From Phycisphaerales bacterium (GTDB lineage Bacteria; Planctomycetota; Phycisphaerae; Phycisphaerales; UBA1924): a stretch of DNA of 64,000 nucleotides. Shown one piece after another: positions 52,564 through 62,086 of this stretch. Made by a program: the position numbers and the translations under genes. The first letter of the stretch is position 1. Every line of letters starts with the position of its first letter. The DNA lies in contig JAJDCZ010000032.1 of NCBI GenBank assembly GCA_029260555.1, positions 1 to 64,000 of the forward strand. Reading direction: 5' to 3'. The notes under the pieces were generated by a model that was not told the DNA's origin, ran no database searches, and saw only the letters and a list, made by a program, of their open reading frames with translations.

Positions 52564-53112
52564 TCACCATGCTGAACGCATCTGGGCAACGATATCTTTG
52601 GCAAGTGCCTGAATTGCAGCCGTCTCGCCAAGAGCAAGGGATTCACCGGTTTCTCTGGTAGGTGTATAAGGCTCAACCTGCTTGAAACCCCGCCGAGCAG
52701 CCAGAACCTGTCCCGATCGGGTGTCCTGCCAGTCAAAGTTGACCGTCAGCTCAAGTGAGAAGTCCTGCCCCAGCGACGAGTTGCGCTTGGTCGTCAGCAG
52801 GCGGTTCTGCCATTGAGTGATCTCTCCAGTAAGCGTCGTGTCCGCATCCTGAGCATGAGCAGCGATGCGCCAAGGCGTACTCTGGCGGATTTCCTTAATG
52901 ATGGCTTCGGTCAGCTGAATCTCAAGATCATGGTTGAAGGTTTTATTTCCCCAGATCGGCACCGCCACAGTCTTGATCGACTCATCGTGTAGAGATGCAA
53001 AGGAATAGCCTCTGGAGGGATCACTGGAACAGCCTTCCAAAACGCCCAGCCCCATCAGCATGAGCACCAGAGAAATCAGCAAACGCGGATTGCCCAACAA
53101 CAAACAACTCAT
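52564..53112 (-). CDS. lptE: LptE-family outer-membrane lipoprotein
   Basis: A 182-residue lipoprotein (signal peptide, lipobox VLEGC, Cys about 28). The mature part follows the LptE fold: a strand-helix pattern with TVAVPIWGNKTFNHDLEIQLTEAIIKEIRQSTPWRIA and ADTTLTGEITQWQNR. LptE plugs the LptD channel that inserts lipopolysaccharide in the outer membrane; in planctomycetes the exact lipid is less studied. The start overlaps the end of the BamD-like gene by 4 bases, and ftsH lies downstream, giving an outer-membrane assembly group. Similarity to LptE is moderate. Confidence 0.85.
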   Translation of the reverse strand: MSCLLLGNPRLLISLVLMLMGLGVLEGCSSDPSRGYSFASLHDESIKTVAVPIWGNKTFNHDLEIQLTEAIIKEIRQSTPWRIAAHAQDADTTLTGEITQWQNRLLTTKRNSSLGQDFSLELTVNFDWQDTRSGQVLAARRGFKQVEPYTPTRETGESLALGETAAIQALAKDIVAQMRSAW

Positions 53113-54167
53113 GGAGCATCACCTCCCGAAACCGGTGTTGAGTCCTGATCTTCCAACTGATCTTGTGATTCGATCAGGTCATCGGTGGTTTCCTGAGCGC
53201 TTTGCTCGAGCCAGCCATAATCCTGCATGATGCTGATCGCGTTGGACGCTGCCAGCGAGCGTGGGTGCTTGCGAATGAGTCTTTTGAGCATGAATCTTGT
53301 TGAAGCCATGTCCTTCCGATTCAAATACCACATGGCGGTGTCGAGCATTTGCGCCCCTGCCGACTCGTCGATGCGAGCTGAGAGTGCATCGCCGATGCCG
53401 CTGCGTTGAGCCTGGAGCGGGTAGCGTTGCACAAACTGTTTGATGAGCGCGTTGGCTTCTTCCAGGCCTCCCCCGTCGTACCGGGGGCCACGAAACCGTG
53501 CAATGTTGGCATAGATGCGCTGCTGTTCTGCATGGACGCGGTACTGGCTGGTGGGATGGTTGAGGATGAACATTTCGTAAGCCACCGCTGCCTGCTTCAT
53601 GTCGCGGATGCGGTAGTAGTAATCCGCCAGTTCAATGCCTGCTTCTTCAGCGAGCCTTGACGCGGGCATGCGTTCCTGGACACGAATGAGCAACTCTTCG
53701 CCATAGCCATAAGCACTGTTGATGCGGAGTTTGAGAAACTTGCGTTTCATGCCATTGAGATATTTTTTGCCAATCTCAAGCTCCTGCTGGACCGCCTGCA
53801 CAAATGCGGGCGAGCTGGGGAACTCGCGAATCACCCTTTCATAATCAAACAAGGCCCGAAACTCACTGCCCATAGCCGTCGTGGCATTCGCGCGAAGCAC
53901 CAATGCCTCAGCGAGCCATGAGTTTCCTGATCGCTCGTTTTGTGTGATCCAGGCATCGATGACACCCTTTGCCTGCCTGGGCTTGTTCTGGGCGATCAAT
54001 CGGCGCGTCTGGGCCAGCACCGCTTCATCTGTCCCTGCGATGGGCGCTTCGGTCTGGGTCCAGCCCTGCTGATCGTCAAGCTGAAACTCCAGCGACTGGG
54101 CCCGAGCAACGCTCTGTGTCAGCCCCAGAATCACCACGATTACCATTCTCTTTGTATAAAAGCTCAT
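53109..54167 (-). CDS. BamD/YfiO-like TPR protein (outer-membrane assembly)
   Basis: About 352 residues from ATG 54167, with a signal peptide (MVIVVILGLTQSVARA). The mature part is a series of helical repeats, with EFRALFDYERVIREFPSSPAFVQAVQQEL and QAAVAYEMFILNHPTSQYRVHAEQ, the pattern of BamD/YbgF TPRs. There is no lipobox Cys, so unlike typical BamD it would be soluble in the periplasm or held by a partner. The frame is open to 54281, but the extra N-terminus is not signal-like. It is coupled to lptE by a 4-base overlap, and both then lead to ftsH. A Glu/Asp/Gln-rich tail ends the protein. Confidence 0.8.
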   Translation of the reverse strand: MSFYTKRMVIVVILGLTQSVARAQSLEFQLDDQQGWTQTEAPIAGTDEAVLAQTRRLIAQNKPRQAKGVIDAWITQNERSGNSWLAEALVLRANATTAMGSEFRALFDYERVIREFPSSPAFVQAVQQELEIGKKYLNGMKRKFLKLRINSAYGYGEELLIRVQERMPASRLAEEAGIELADYYYRIRDMKQAAVAYEMFILNHPTSQYRVHAEQQRIYANIARFRGPRYDGGGLEEANALIKQFVQRYPLQAQRSGIGDALSARIDESAGAQMLDTAMWYLNRKDMASTRFMLKRLIRKHPRSLAASNAISIMQDYGWLEQSAQETTDDLIESQDQLEDQDSTPVSGGDAP

Positions 54168-54221
54168 CACGCGCAGTTTACACGACTCAGAGACGCAAGG
54201 CTGGGTGCCTGCTCTGCGATC

Positions 54222-54258
54222 AAAAAAATAGAGCGGCCGGGAACTAGCCCAACCGCCC
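54222..54258 (-). terminator. Rho-independent terminator of the PEP-CTERM-like gene
   Basis: On the minus strand GGGCGGTTGGG pairs with CCCGGCCGCTC over 11 base pairs (three wobble pairs) and is followed by TATTTTTTT. It lies about 30 bases after the stop at 54286 and separates this gene from the BamD-like gene. Confidence 0.88.
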
Positions 54259-54285
54259 TGGAAGGTGGCAAATTTGTTCACTCAC

Positions 54286-55083
54286 TCAGCGTCTACGCCG
54301 CCCAAGCCCCATCAGACCAATCAAGCCCAATGCTGTAGAGGCTGGTGCAGGCACGATATCAAAGGTGAAATCGTACTGCATGATGAGCACATCGTACCCA
54401 GAACCCGGAACCAGCTGACGAAGATTGAAGTCCGTGCCATTCCATGGCCCACTGAGCTGAAGCGTGAACGAAAAATCCTGCTGAGGCTGACCCGAACTGG
54501 ATACAAACGATAGTGACGCCCTGTTGATCGCAACATTGGTCACATTCTGAGAGGGGAAGTCAATCGCATCAACAGCCCCAACACGCCAATCCATAAAGTC
54601 CGCAGATTCGCCATTGAGAGTCTGTCCGGGTGGCAAGAGATCAGAAATATCGTTGGTGAACCATGTCACCTCAACACGGTTGGTATCAGCAAAGGCAAAC
54701 TCTTGCCAGAAGCCGAAGATCGTTGAGCCATTGAGTGTGGACTGGCCGATCGGCTCCAGTGAACCTTTCAGAACCGAGACATCCTGTCCATCATTGATGA
54801 ACATGCCATCACCAGCTTGTGTCGCATAGCGAAGCCCGAGTGAGGCTGTGGACGATGCGGGAATAGCGAGGTTTCCCCCACCTCCACCGCCAACGGTGTC
54901 GCGACCGATGTCGTTCTGTTCGTAAAGCTGAGGGTCAAAGTTGGAGTCGCCCCTTGCCATATTCCAGGCAAAGCCCCCTTCTGTGAGTGTGTTTCCCATC
55001 AGATCGGCACTTGCCGACTGTGGCAACGCCGTGATAATCGATACACCGATCACTGCAGCGCAACTGGTCCCAGTCTTGAACAT
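54286..55083 (-). CDS. Secreted protein with PEP-CTERM-like C-terminal sorting signal
   Basis: A 265-residue exported protein. Signal peptide MFKTGTSCAAVIGVSIITA (cleavage near SASA), then a beta-rich, Asn/Gly-rich domain, and a C-terminal tail PAPASTALGLIGLMGLGRRRR: a short Pro-Ala motif, a hydrophobic helix and an Arg cluster, the layout of a PEP-CTERM sorting signal in which the canonical Pro-Glu-Pro reads Pro-Ala-Pro. Such signals are recognised by exosortase in exopolysaccharide-producing bacteria. A good GGAGG ribosome site precedes ATG 55083. No exosortase is in this window. The function is unknown, probably a surface or matrix protein. Confidence 0.82.
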   Translation of the reverse strand: MFKTGTSCAAVIGVSIITALPQSASADLMGNTLTEGGFAWNMARGDSNFDPQLYEQNDIGRDTVGGGGGGNLAIPASSTASLGLRYATQAGDGMFINDGQDVSVLKGSLEPIGQSTLNGSTIFGFWQEFAFADTNRVEVTWFTNDISDLLPPGQTLNGESADFMDWRVGAVDAIDFPSQNVTNVAINRASLSFVSSSGQPQQDFSFTLQLSGPWNGTDFNLRQLVPGSGYDVLIMQYDFTFDIVPAPASTALGLIGLMGLGRRRR

Positions 55084-55377
55084 AACCAAACCTCCCCCGC
55101 TGACTTGGCGCACATATCGCGCTGAGTAGCGGAACTCCGTACAAACAAAAAACTCTCATTCCTCAACCACAGTGCAAAGACGCATTCCATGAACGGGCTT
55201 TGGACCCGATCCATCGAATACGCCGTCAGCACGAGTTGAAGGTACATCAGAACTGGCAAAACGCCAGCCAAGCGTGCAAAAAACCCGCACGATCGTGATA
55301 ACTGACCCAATCGGCAGGTCCATCTCAATCGTTATACACCAAACCCGGACTTGTTCCTTCCTTATATGATTGAATCA

Positions 55378-56298
55378 ATGGAACTCACCCCGCTGCGATA
55401 TTTCATCACCATCGCCCAGCTTGGGCACATGACTCGGGCAGCAGAAAAACTGGGAGTCACTCAGCCTGCGCTTTCTGCCATGCTCCGCAAGCTCGAGCAG
55501 GAAGTAGGCACCGAGCTTTTGCATCGCACTGGACGCGGGGTTGAACCCACCCAGGCTGGCAAGCAATTCCTGACTCACGCAAAGTCCTCCGTTGCAGAAG
55601 CCGATGCTGGCATCAAAGCAGTTCGTCAGCTCATCGGGCTTGAGATCGGGTCTATCAGGCTCGGAGCTGGCGCAACCGCAGCCAGTTGCATCCTGCCCAG
55701 CACCATCTCGATCTTCCGAAAACAGCACCCCCAGGTTCGATTCCAGATCAGAGAAGCAGGCTCAAGGGCCATCGCCCGAGCTGTGCTTGAAGGCCAGATG
55801 GATCTGGGAATCGTCACACTCCCCATCGTGACCAGTGGCCCGGGCGCAGTCCCCGGAGCACTTGACCTGCTCACCATCGGCCTGGTTCAAGACGAACTGA
55901 TGCTCATTGTCCCGCCCGGGCATCGGCTCAGCACCCGGCGAACTTTTCGCTGGGTAGACCTCCACAACGAACCCGTCGTCGCATTTGAAGCCAACTCCGC
56001 TGTCCGGCGTGTCATCGACGCTTCTGCAAGGCAGTTTGATTGTCAACTGGATGTGGTGATGGAACTCCGCTCCATCGAGTCAATCAAACAAATGGTCGCC
56101 GCAGGCATCGGCGTGGGATTCGTCAGCCGATTTGCACTGGCCAACCACCCCGACCAGAGGCTGCGCTGCAAGGACAGCAGGCTTTTACGCGAACTCGCAC
56201 TCATCCGTCGTCGAGATCGCCTGCCCAGCAGTGCCGCGGCTGCCTTTGAACAAGTCCTGCTCAAAGCATTACAGAAAAAACCAAACTCCACCAGTTGA
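55378..56298 (+). CDS. LysR-family transcriptional regulator
   Basis: About 306 residues. The N-terminal winged helix-turn-helix is clear: MELTPLRYFITIAQLGHMTRAAEKLGVTQPALSAMLRKLEQEVGTELLHRTGRGVEPTQAG. The C-terminal two-lobe effector-binding domain follows (GSIRLGAGATAASCILPSTISIFRKQHPQVRFQIREAGS). ATG 55378 is chosen as the family start; ATG 55366 is an alternative. It lies 125 bases upstream of the aconitase gene in the same direction, with an AT-rich inverted repeat between them, so it may control that gene. Effector unknown. The PEP-CTERM gene is divergent. Confidence 0.93.
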   Translation: MELTPLRYFITIAQLGHMTRAAEKLGVTQPALSAMLRKLEQEVGTELLHRTGRGVEPTQAGKQFLTHAKSSVAEADAGIKAVRQLIGLEIGSIRLGAGATAASCILPSTISIFRKQHPQVRFQIREAGSRAIARAVLEGQMDLGIVTLPIVTSGPGAVPGALDLLTIGLVQDELMLIVPPGHRLSTRRTFRWVDLHNEPVVAFEANSAVRRVIDASARQFDCQLDVVMELRSIESIKQMVAAGIGVGFVSRFALANHPDQRLRCKDSRLLRELALIRRRDRLPSSAAAAFEQVLLKALQKKPNSTS

Positions 56299-56320
56299 AC
56301 ACCCGCATATTGTATCATAA

Positions 56321-56338
56321 ATATTTCTTATCGAATAT
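56321..56338. promoter_or_regulatory. AT-rich inverted repeat upstream of acnA, candidate LysR site
   Basis: ATATT (56321-56325) and AATAT (56334-56338) are separated by 8 bases in an AT-rich stretch between the LysR stop and the acnA start. LysR proteins commonly bind T-N11-A type interrupted dyads. Only a candidate. Confidence 0.35.
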
Positions 56339-56423
56339 CTAATCATCATTGCTTTGACTCATGGCACATGATGGCCGATGATGTGTAGACACACCAGCAG
56401 TTGAGCACGGAAAGGAAAGCACC

Positions 56424-59207
56424 ATGAGCACGCAGGCAGACGCATTCAAAGCACAGGATACATTGAGCACCTCTTTCGGGGAGTATGTCTACTACAGGCT
56501 TGGCGCATTGAAAGACGCAGGGCTTTGTGACATTGAGAAGCTGCCTTATTCCATCCGCGTGCTGCTCGAGTCGATGCTTCGCAATCTGGATGGCTTTACC
56601 GTAACCGCAGATGATGTGACGGGGCTTGGAGGGTACGACGCCAAGAATGTCGATCGCGTTGAGATGCCTTTCATGCCCGGGCGGGTGGTGTTGCAGGATT
56701 TCACGGGTGTGCCTTGCGTTGTTGATCTGGCAGCCATGCGGGATGCAATGAAGGCTCTTGGAGGCGATCCCGAGCAGATTAATCCCGAGGTGCCTTGCGA
56801 TCTGGTCATCGACCACTCGGTGCAGGTGGACGATTTTGCCACGCGCGTCGCCCTGACGATCAACGCAGATCGCGAGTTTGAAAGAAACAACGAGCGATAT
56901 GTTTTTCTCAAGTGGGGCCAGGAGAGCCTGGACAACTTTTCAGTGGTGCCTCCCGCGACAGGGATTGTGCATCAGGTCAATCTTGAATACCTCGCCAAAG
57001 GTGTCCTGACCCGCAAAGTTGATGGCAAGACCGTTGCCTATCCCGACAGCCTCGTCGGAACCGACAGCCACACCACCATGATCAATGGCCTTGGCGTAGT
57101 AGGCTGGGGTGTAGGAGGCATCGAAGCTGAAGCCGTGATGCTGGGTCAGCCTGTCTACATGCTGACACCTGAGGTGGTGGGCTTCCGCATTGTGGGCAAA
57201 CTGCCCGAAGGTGCGACCGCAACAGATCTGGTCCTCAAAGTGACCGAGTTGCTGCGCAAGCATGGCGTGGTCGAAAAGTTTGTCGAGTTCTTTGGTGCAG
57301 GACTACAAAACCTGAGTCTGCCTGATCGAGCGACAATCGCAAACATGGCTCCCGAATATGGTGCCACGGTGGGCTTCTTCCCTGTAGATCAGGTCACGCT
57401 GGACTACCTGCGCTTTACCGGCAGAAGCGAAGAAAACATCGCTCTTGTCGAAGCCTATTGCAAAACCAACAACCTCTTCTGGACCGCTGACAGCCCTGAG
57501 CCAACCTTTGCCGATGTTCTGGAGTTGGATCTGTCTACGGTTCTTCCTGCGGTTGCCGGTCCAAAGCGGCCACAGGATCGCATTGACCTTCGAGAACTCC
57601 ACACCTCTTTCGCCCAGTCACTCACCGCACCCGCAGGCCCACAAGGCATCGGTGTCGCTAAAGACAAGATCGCCACCTCGGTAAATGTCATTCATACCCA
57701 GGCGAGCCATCCTGAAGCCATCGGGCTTGAGAGTCAGTTGCACCATGGATCTGTGGTCATCGCAGCCATCACGAGTTGTACGAATACCTCAAATCCTGAT
57801 GTGCTGATCGCTGCGGGTCTGGTCGCGCGAAAAGCCAATGCGCTGGGGTTGAGTCGCAAGCCCTGGGTCAAGACAAGCCTCGCGCCTGGGTCACAGGTTG
57901 TCACTTCGTATCTGGACCAGGCGGGGTTGACGAGTGATCTTGAAGCCTTGGGCTTTCACACGGTGGGCTATGGATGCACGACCTGCATTGGCAACTCGGG
58001 ACCATTGCCCACAGAGATCGAAGCTGCGATTGATGAAGGCAATCTTGCTGTTGCAAGTGTCTTGAGTGGCAACCGCAACTTTGAAGGCCGAATCCATCCC
58101 AAGATTCGCGCCAACTACCTGGCAAGCCCGCCTCTGGTCGTGGCCTATGCCATTGCCGGGCGTGTTGATGTAGACATTTACAATCAACCCATTGCACAGG
58201 ACAAGGATGGCAAGGATGTCTATCTCAAGGACATTTGGCCATCCAATGCCGAGATCCAGAAGGTCAAAGCCCAGGCACTCAAACCCGAGCAGTTCCGTCA
58301 GCGTTATGCAGATGTTTTCAGGCAAAACGAAAAGTGGAACAGCGTGCCCGTTAGCAAGAGCGATCTTTACGCCTGGGATGATGAGAGCACCTACATTCAA
58401 AATCCGCCTTTCTTTGAAGGCATGACTGCTGATGCACCGGGGCTTAGAAGCATTGCCGGAGCGCGTGTTCTGTGTCTTCTGGGTGACAGCGTGACAACAG
58501 ATCACATTTCACCAGCAGGCCGCATTGAACCTGAAACACCCGCAGGGCAATACCTCGTCAAACAAGGTGTCAAGCCCGCCAACTTCAACAGCTTCGGCTC
58601 AAGGCGAGGCAACGATCGCGTGATGACACCCGGCACCTTTGCCAATGTGCGTGTTCGCAACAGATTGGCAGCCTCCAGCGACGGAAACATTCCCGAAGGC
58701 GGCTGGACGCGTGACTTCACCCAAGGCGATGGTTTTAACGCACCTGTTTCATATATCTACGACGCTGCAATGAACTACAACAAGGCCAGCGTGCCTCTGG
58801 TGGTTCTGGCGGGCAAAGACTATGGCATGGGGTCGAGCCGGGACTGGGCAGCCAAAGGCACTTTGCTTCTGGGTGTGCGGTGTGTCATCGCAGAAAGCTT
58901 TGAGCGAATCCATCGTTCAAATCTGGTCTTCATGGGCATTGTCCCTCTGGTTTTCCAGAATGGTCAGAGCGCTCAAAGCCTGGGGCTGGATGGCACCGAA
59001 ACCTTTGATATCAAGATGCCAGACCCCGCAGAGCCTGGCTGTGCCGTTGATGTGGTCGCTAGAAAGCTCGATGGCACAGAAGTCTGCTTTACCTGCACAA
59101 GCCGAATCGATACCCGTGTGGAGCTAGAGTATGTGCGCCAAGGCGGGATCCTGCCGACAGTCATCCGCAAGAAGCTCGATTCGAGCCGATCAACCGCGGG
59201 CGCATAG
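56424..59207 (+). CDS. acnA: Aconitate hydratase (AcnA type)
   Basis: Citrate-isocitrate isomerase of the citric acid cycle, with a [4Fe-4S] cluster, in the cytoplasm. The AcnA/IRP form is 927 residues, normal for this group. The first cluster Cys is in [10 protein letters not shown] and the other two in [42 protein letters not shown] and [21 protein letters not shown] are family blocks of the C-terminal swivelling domain. A GGAAAG ribosome site precedes the ATG. A LysR regulator gene lies upstream with a possible operator. Confidence 0.97.
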   Translation: MSTQADAFKAQDTLSTSFGEYVYYRLGALKDAGLCDIEKLPYSIRVLLESMLRNLDGFTVTADDVTGLGGYDAKNVDRVEMPFMPGRVVLQDFTGVPCVVDLAAMRDAMKALGGDPEQINPEVPCDLVIDHSVQVDDFATRVALTINADREFERNNERYVFLKWGQESLDNFSVVPPATGIVHQVNLEYLAKGVLTRKVDGKTVAYPDSLVGTDSHTTMINGLGVVGWGVGGIEAEAVMLGQPVYMLTPEVVGFRIVGKLPEGATATDLVLKVTELLRKHGVVEKFVEFFGAGLQNLSLPDRATIANMAPEYGATVGFFPVDQVTLDYLRFTGRSEENIALVEAYCKTNNLFWTADSPEPTFADVLELDLSTVLPAVAGPKRPQDRIDLRELHTSFAQSLTAPAGPQGIGVAKDKIATSVNVIHTQASHPEAIGLESQLHHGSVVIAAITSCTNTSNPDVLIAAGLVARKANALGLSRKPWVKTSLAPGSQVVTSYLDQAGLTSDLEALGFHTVGYGCTTCIGNSGPLPTEIEAAIDEGNLAVASVLSGNRNFEGRIHPKIRANYLASPPLVVAYAIAGRVDVDIYNQPIAQDKDGKDVYLKDIWPSNAEIQKVKAQALKPEQFRQRYADVFRQNEKWNSVPVSKSDLYAWDDESTYIQNPPFFEGMTADAPGLRSIAGARVLCLLGDSVTTDHISPAGRIEPETPAGQYLVKQGVKPANFNSFGSRRGNDRVMTPGTFANVRVRNRLAASSDGNIPEGGWTRDFTQGDGFNAPVSYIYDAAMNYNKASVPLVVLAGKDYGMGSSRDWAAKGTLLLGVRCVIAESFERIHRSNLVFMGIVPLVFQNGQSAQSLGLDGTETFDIKMPDPAEPGCAVDVVARKLDGTEVCFTCTSRIDTRVELEYVRQGGILPTVIRKKLDSSRSTAGA

Positions 59208-59263
59208 TCCCCATCACCCAGGATCACATGTCATCTGCACAATGAGTCCCGTGCATTGACAGC

Positions 59264-60007
59264 TTACAACTGGATATCATCACTTTTCCTCAGCGCCAAA
59301 GGCGGGCTGAGGATCTCGTTGGCAACGATGGCGTGTTGCCAGTCCTGAATGCCCATGGTTTTTCCCATGATCCTGACATTGCTGTGCGTTTTCAGTTTGT
59401 AGTGCGCATCGTGTGGCTCATGTTTTTTATGATGCTGCGTTTTAGTTTGAGCACTCTTGGGTTTGCGTGAACGATTCTGTTTTTGAGACGGGCTCTTGCG
59501 GGATTTGCTTTTCTGCGCCTGCTTTTCCAGCTGTTGACTGGCCATTCTGGCCTGACCCTGCTGACCTTGACGAGCACTGGGCGAACTGGGAACCGGCACT
59601 GGCATGCCCGGCCGCCCCGCCCCCCCCATCCCCCCAGCACTTCTTACGCCAGTTGTTGTGGGGCTTGTGGTTCTCATGCTTGGCACGCCTGGTTTGCCCC
59701 GCTGGGCTGCAGCCTGTTGCTGACGCCTCCGCAGTTCCTGAAGTTGTGCACGACGACGGGCCGCGATGACATCCGCCTTGCTGAGGCCCGAAGTTGCCGG
59801 GCGTGCAGCTGGGGTTCTGGCAGCTGCTGTTGACACAGAAGCCTGGCCAGACTGAGTCCGCCCGGTGCGGAGGGACTCTTGTCTGCGAAACTCGCGTTCT
59901 TTTTGAATGCGATACAGCTCTCGCTGTTCTTTAAGCTTGTTGAGCACCCAGCTCAGAGCACTGAACCCAAAGAATGCAAGCAGAATAAAAAGTTGCAGTT
60001 TTCCCAT
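59264..60007 (-). CDS. Planctomycete-type single-pass membrane protein with Gln/Arg-rich linker
   Basis: A 247-residue protein. One membrane segment at the N-terminus (about 3-22, LQLFILLAFFGFSALSWVL) is followed by a basic, Arg/Gln-rich stretch (about 25-110), a Gly/Pro/Thr-rich linker and a Lys/Ser/Gln-rich basic region. The C-terminus has QDWQHAIVANEILSPPLALR, a short motif I recall from many planctomycete proteins with this layout (often ending EILGPPVALR). The basic middle could bind nucleic acid or acidic polymers. Function unknown. The gene is convergent with acnA, and its start lies 12 bases after the stop of the ABC ATPase gene. Confidence 0.68.
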   Translation of the reverse strand: MGKLQLFILLAFFGFSALSWVLNKLKEQRELYRIQKEREFRRQESLRTGRTQSGQASVSTAAARTPAARPATSGLSKADVIAARRRAQLQELRRRQQQAAAQRGKPGVPSMRTTSPTTTGVRSAGGMGGAGRPGMPVPVPSSPSARQGQQGQARMASQQLEKQAQKSKSRKSPSQKQNRSRKPKSAQTKTQHHKKHEPHDAHYKLKTHSNVRIMGKTMGIQDWQHAIVANEILSPPLALRKSDDIQL

Positions 60008-60019
60008 AGCGATAGTCTA

Positions 60020-60799
60020 TCAGGCCTGAGTCGTTATGGGAACCACCGCGCGCAGGCTGTCAGGCCCGGTGAGCACCGCAAACTCGACACCAAAGATGGG
60101 GGTGAGCTTTTCAGGGATCAGCGTGTCCTGAGCTGTGCCTGCCTGAGCGACATCGCCCTTGTCATCAAGCATGACCACCCGATCCGCTGTTGAAAGAGCC
60201 TGGGTGAGATCATGTTGAACGATTGCAACTCCAGCACCCTTGTGTGCAAGTTCGCTGATGAGATTCAAAGCGTCATGAGCATGGGCCGGGTCCATAGCTG
60301 AGGTCGGCTCATCCGCCAGCAGATACCCTCCCTCTGATCGGCCCGCCAGTTGACACAGTGCCCGCGCCAGTACAACGCGCTGCTGTTGGCCCACACTCAG
60401 CGTAAGCATCGGCTCATCCGCCAGATCCGTGATGCTGAGCTGATCCATCGCCTGATCAATGCGTCTGTGACGACCCGAACGACTGAGCAGCAACCCAAAG
60501 CCCACAACCTGACGCACGCTATAGGCAAAGCCAACATTTGGTCTCTGAGGTGCAAAGGCCAGCTTGGCTGCACGCTCTGACAGAGGCATGCTCTGCAGAT
60601 CCCCACCATCCAGACACACCCGCCCACTTCGAGGCCTGGCAACCCCAGCCATCAGCCTGATCAGCGTAGATTTGCCTGCACCATTGGGACCAAGGATGCT
60701 GGTCACACAGCCGCTGGGGATCTCAACACTGATATCGCTCAATACCGGACGATCAGCGCGATACCAGAAGTTGATTTTCTCTGCAATCAGTGCCATCAC
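60020..60799 (-). CDS. ABC transporter ATP-binding protein (HmuV/FecE-like)
   Basis: A 259-residue ATPase of the importer group for heme, iron-siderophore or cobalamin. Walker A is ILGPNGAGKSTL, the signature LSVGQQQR, Walker B YLLADEPTSAMDP and the switch His in VQHDLTQAL. The N-terminus INFWYRADRPVLSDISVEIPSG is typical. No permease or binding protein gene adjoins it; a BtuF-like protein is about 18 kb upstream. It is followed on the same strand by the planctomycete-type membrane protein. The substrate cannot be assigned. Confidence 0.9.
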   Translation of the reverse strand: MMALIAEKINFWYRADRPVLSDISVEIPSGCVTSILGPNGAGKSTLIRLMAGVARPRSGRVCLDGGDLQSMPLSERAAKLAFAPQRPNVGFAYSVRQVVGFGLLLSRSGRHRRIDQAMDQLSITDLADEPMLTLSVGQQQRVVLARALCQLAGRSEGGYLLADEPTSAMDPAHAHDALNLISELAHKGAGVAIVQHDLTQALSTADRVVMLDDKGDVAQAGTAQDTLIPEKLTPIFGVEFAVLTGPDSLRAVVPITTQA

Positions 60800-60826
60800 A
60801 AAGAGTATAAAGCCCGCCCCGCCTGC

Positions 60827-62086
60827 TTATGCAGCAATCCGCGTGATATTTGACACAGGTTCACTCACATCAGCAGTCTTGCCCAGCACCAACACCACTG
60901 CTACAGCGTTGATAATCAGATGCATCAGGCTTGCCACGACCAGAATAGTGATGAATGGAGCAGGATCAGATGCGTTGCTCCTTGTCAGCGACAACACCAA
61001 TCCCGCCACCATGGGGCCAACAAGAAAACCGGTATTTCCCGCAGCGTGATAGGCTGCGATCGCCCCGGAACCTCGCCCTGCTCGCGTGACCAGCAAAAGC
61101 GATGAAGCAAAGAGACCTGCACCACCCAGGCCGATGATGCCCATGATGACAAAGGCAAGGACCCCGCCATCCGTAATCCACAATGGCACACTGACCAGGC
61201 TGCCAGCATAGAGCAGGCTACAAAGCAGACGACTTGCCCGCAGCCCGATGCGGTCTGCCAGATGCCCCATGGGACAGGCACCGAGTGCTGTGAGCAACAT
61301 GGCAACCCCCACCAGAGCCCCTCGCTTTGCAGGCGACATCTCCAGCCCCATCGCCAGATACAATGGCAGCGTGGTCGCAAGCAACCCGCCCAATGCACGA
61401 TCCGCAAACATCATGATGCATGATGCATAGACAGGCTGTGAAGACAGACGCTGTGGCTGATTCTCTTCTTGCTGTGTTGATTGTTTTTGCGTGCTGACTT
61501 TTTTTTGCTCCCGTGAGAGCATGCTTGCTATTGCTGCTGTAACCAGACATGCCAGCGAGCCAAACCAGAGACTTGCAATAGGATTAACATTTCCAATTCG
61601 GCCTCCAACGCCGATGCCGACTGCAATGCCAAGCATCAAAAAGGTCGCAGCCGCCCCCATGCGTGAGCCTTTCTTTTCAGGCAGGCAGGCTGAAGCAATG
61701 ACATCAAAAGCCACAGCGTAAACCGCAACATCCGCAAAACCTTCAAAGAACCGAACCACCAAAGTCGGTACAAAACCGATATGAAGCGACATCAAACCCA
61801 GCAGCGCAGCATTTGCAAGTGCCGCCAGCATGATGGTCCTGCGCTGACCCAATGCGCGACACACCTTGCCCAGCATCCCCGCAGCGATGATCGCGCCCAG
61901 CAGATTCACACTCATAAACCAGTGTGCAGGACCTGGCCCGACCCCATAACGATCCACGATCAACTCACGGAGCACAGGCACAACCGCTGCGTCCGGTAAT
62001 GCTGAGACAAAAAGGATGCCCATTGCCAGTGCAAGAGTGACACCTGAACCGGCGGTTGGTGTGTTGTTCGTAGATCTTTGTTTCAT
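60827..62086 (-). CDS. Major facilitator superfamily transporter
   Basis: About 419 residues with twelve hydrophobic segments. A cytoplasmic loop after segment 2 has the MFS motif A pattern (GKVCRALGQRRTIMLAALAN), and a second copy is in the centre (GHLADRIGLRASRLL). A long Gln/Lys-rich loop (QKKVSTQKQSTQQEENQPQ) separates the two halves. ATG 62086 is used; an upstream ATG at 62140 adds a basic tail of 18 residues and cannot be excluded. MFS carriers of this shape export drugs or metabolites; the substrate is unknown. The ABC ATPase gene starts 27 bases after its stop, so the two may be co-transcribed. Confidence 0.85.
   Translation of the reverse strand: MKQRSTNNTPTAGSGVTLALAMGILFVSALPDAAVVPVLRELIVDRYGVGPGPAHWFMSVNLLGAIIAAGMLGKVCRALGQRRTIMLAALANAALLGLMSLHIGFVPTLVVRFFEGFADVAVYAVAFDVIASACLPEKKGSRMGAAATFLMLGIAVGIGVGGRIGNVNPIASLWFGSLACLVTAAIASMLSREQKKVSTQKQSTQQEENQPQRLSSQPVYASCIMMFADRALGGLLATTLPLYLAMGLEMSPAKRGALVGVAMLLTALGACPMGHLADRIGLRASRLLCSLLYAGSLVSVPLWITDGGVLAFVIMGIIGLGGAGLFASSLLLVTRAGRGSGAIAAYHAAGNTGFLVGPMVAGLVLSLTRSNASDPAPFITILVVASLMHLIINAVAVVLVLGKTADVSEPVSNITRIAA

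Noticed and set aside
55730-55755. GGTTCGATTCC string resembling a tRNA T arm
   Set aside because: It is inside the LysR coding region without other tRNA parts.
56346-56816. Minus-strand 156-codon frame over the acnA start
   Set aside because: A shadow of the acnA coding frame; the plus-strand product is clearly aconitase.
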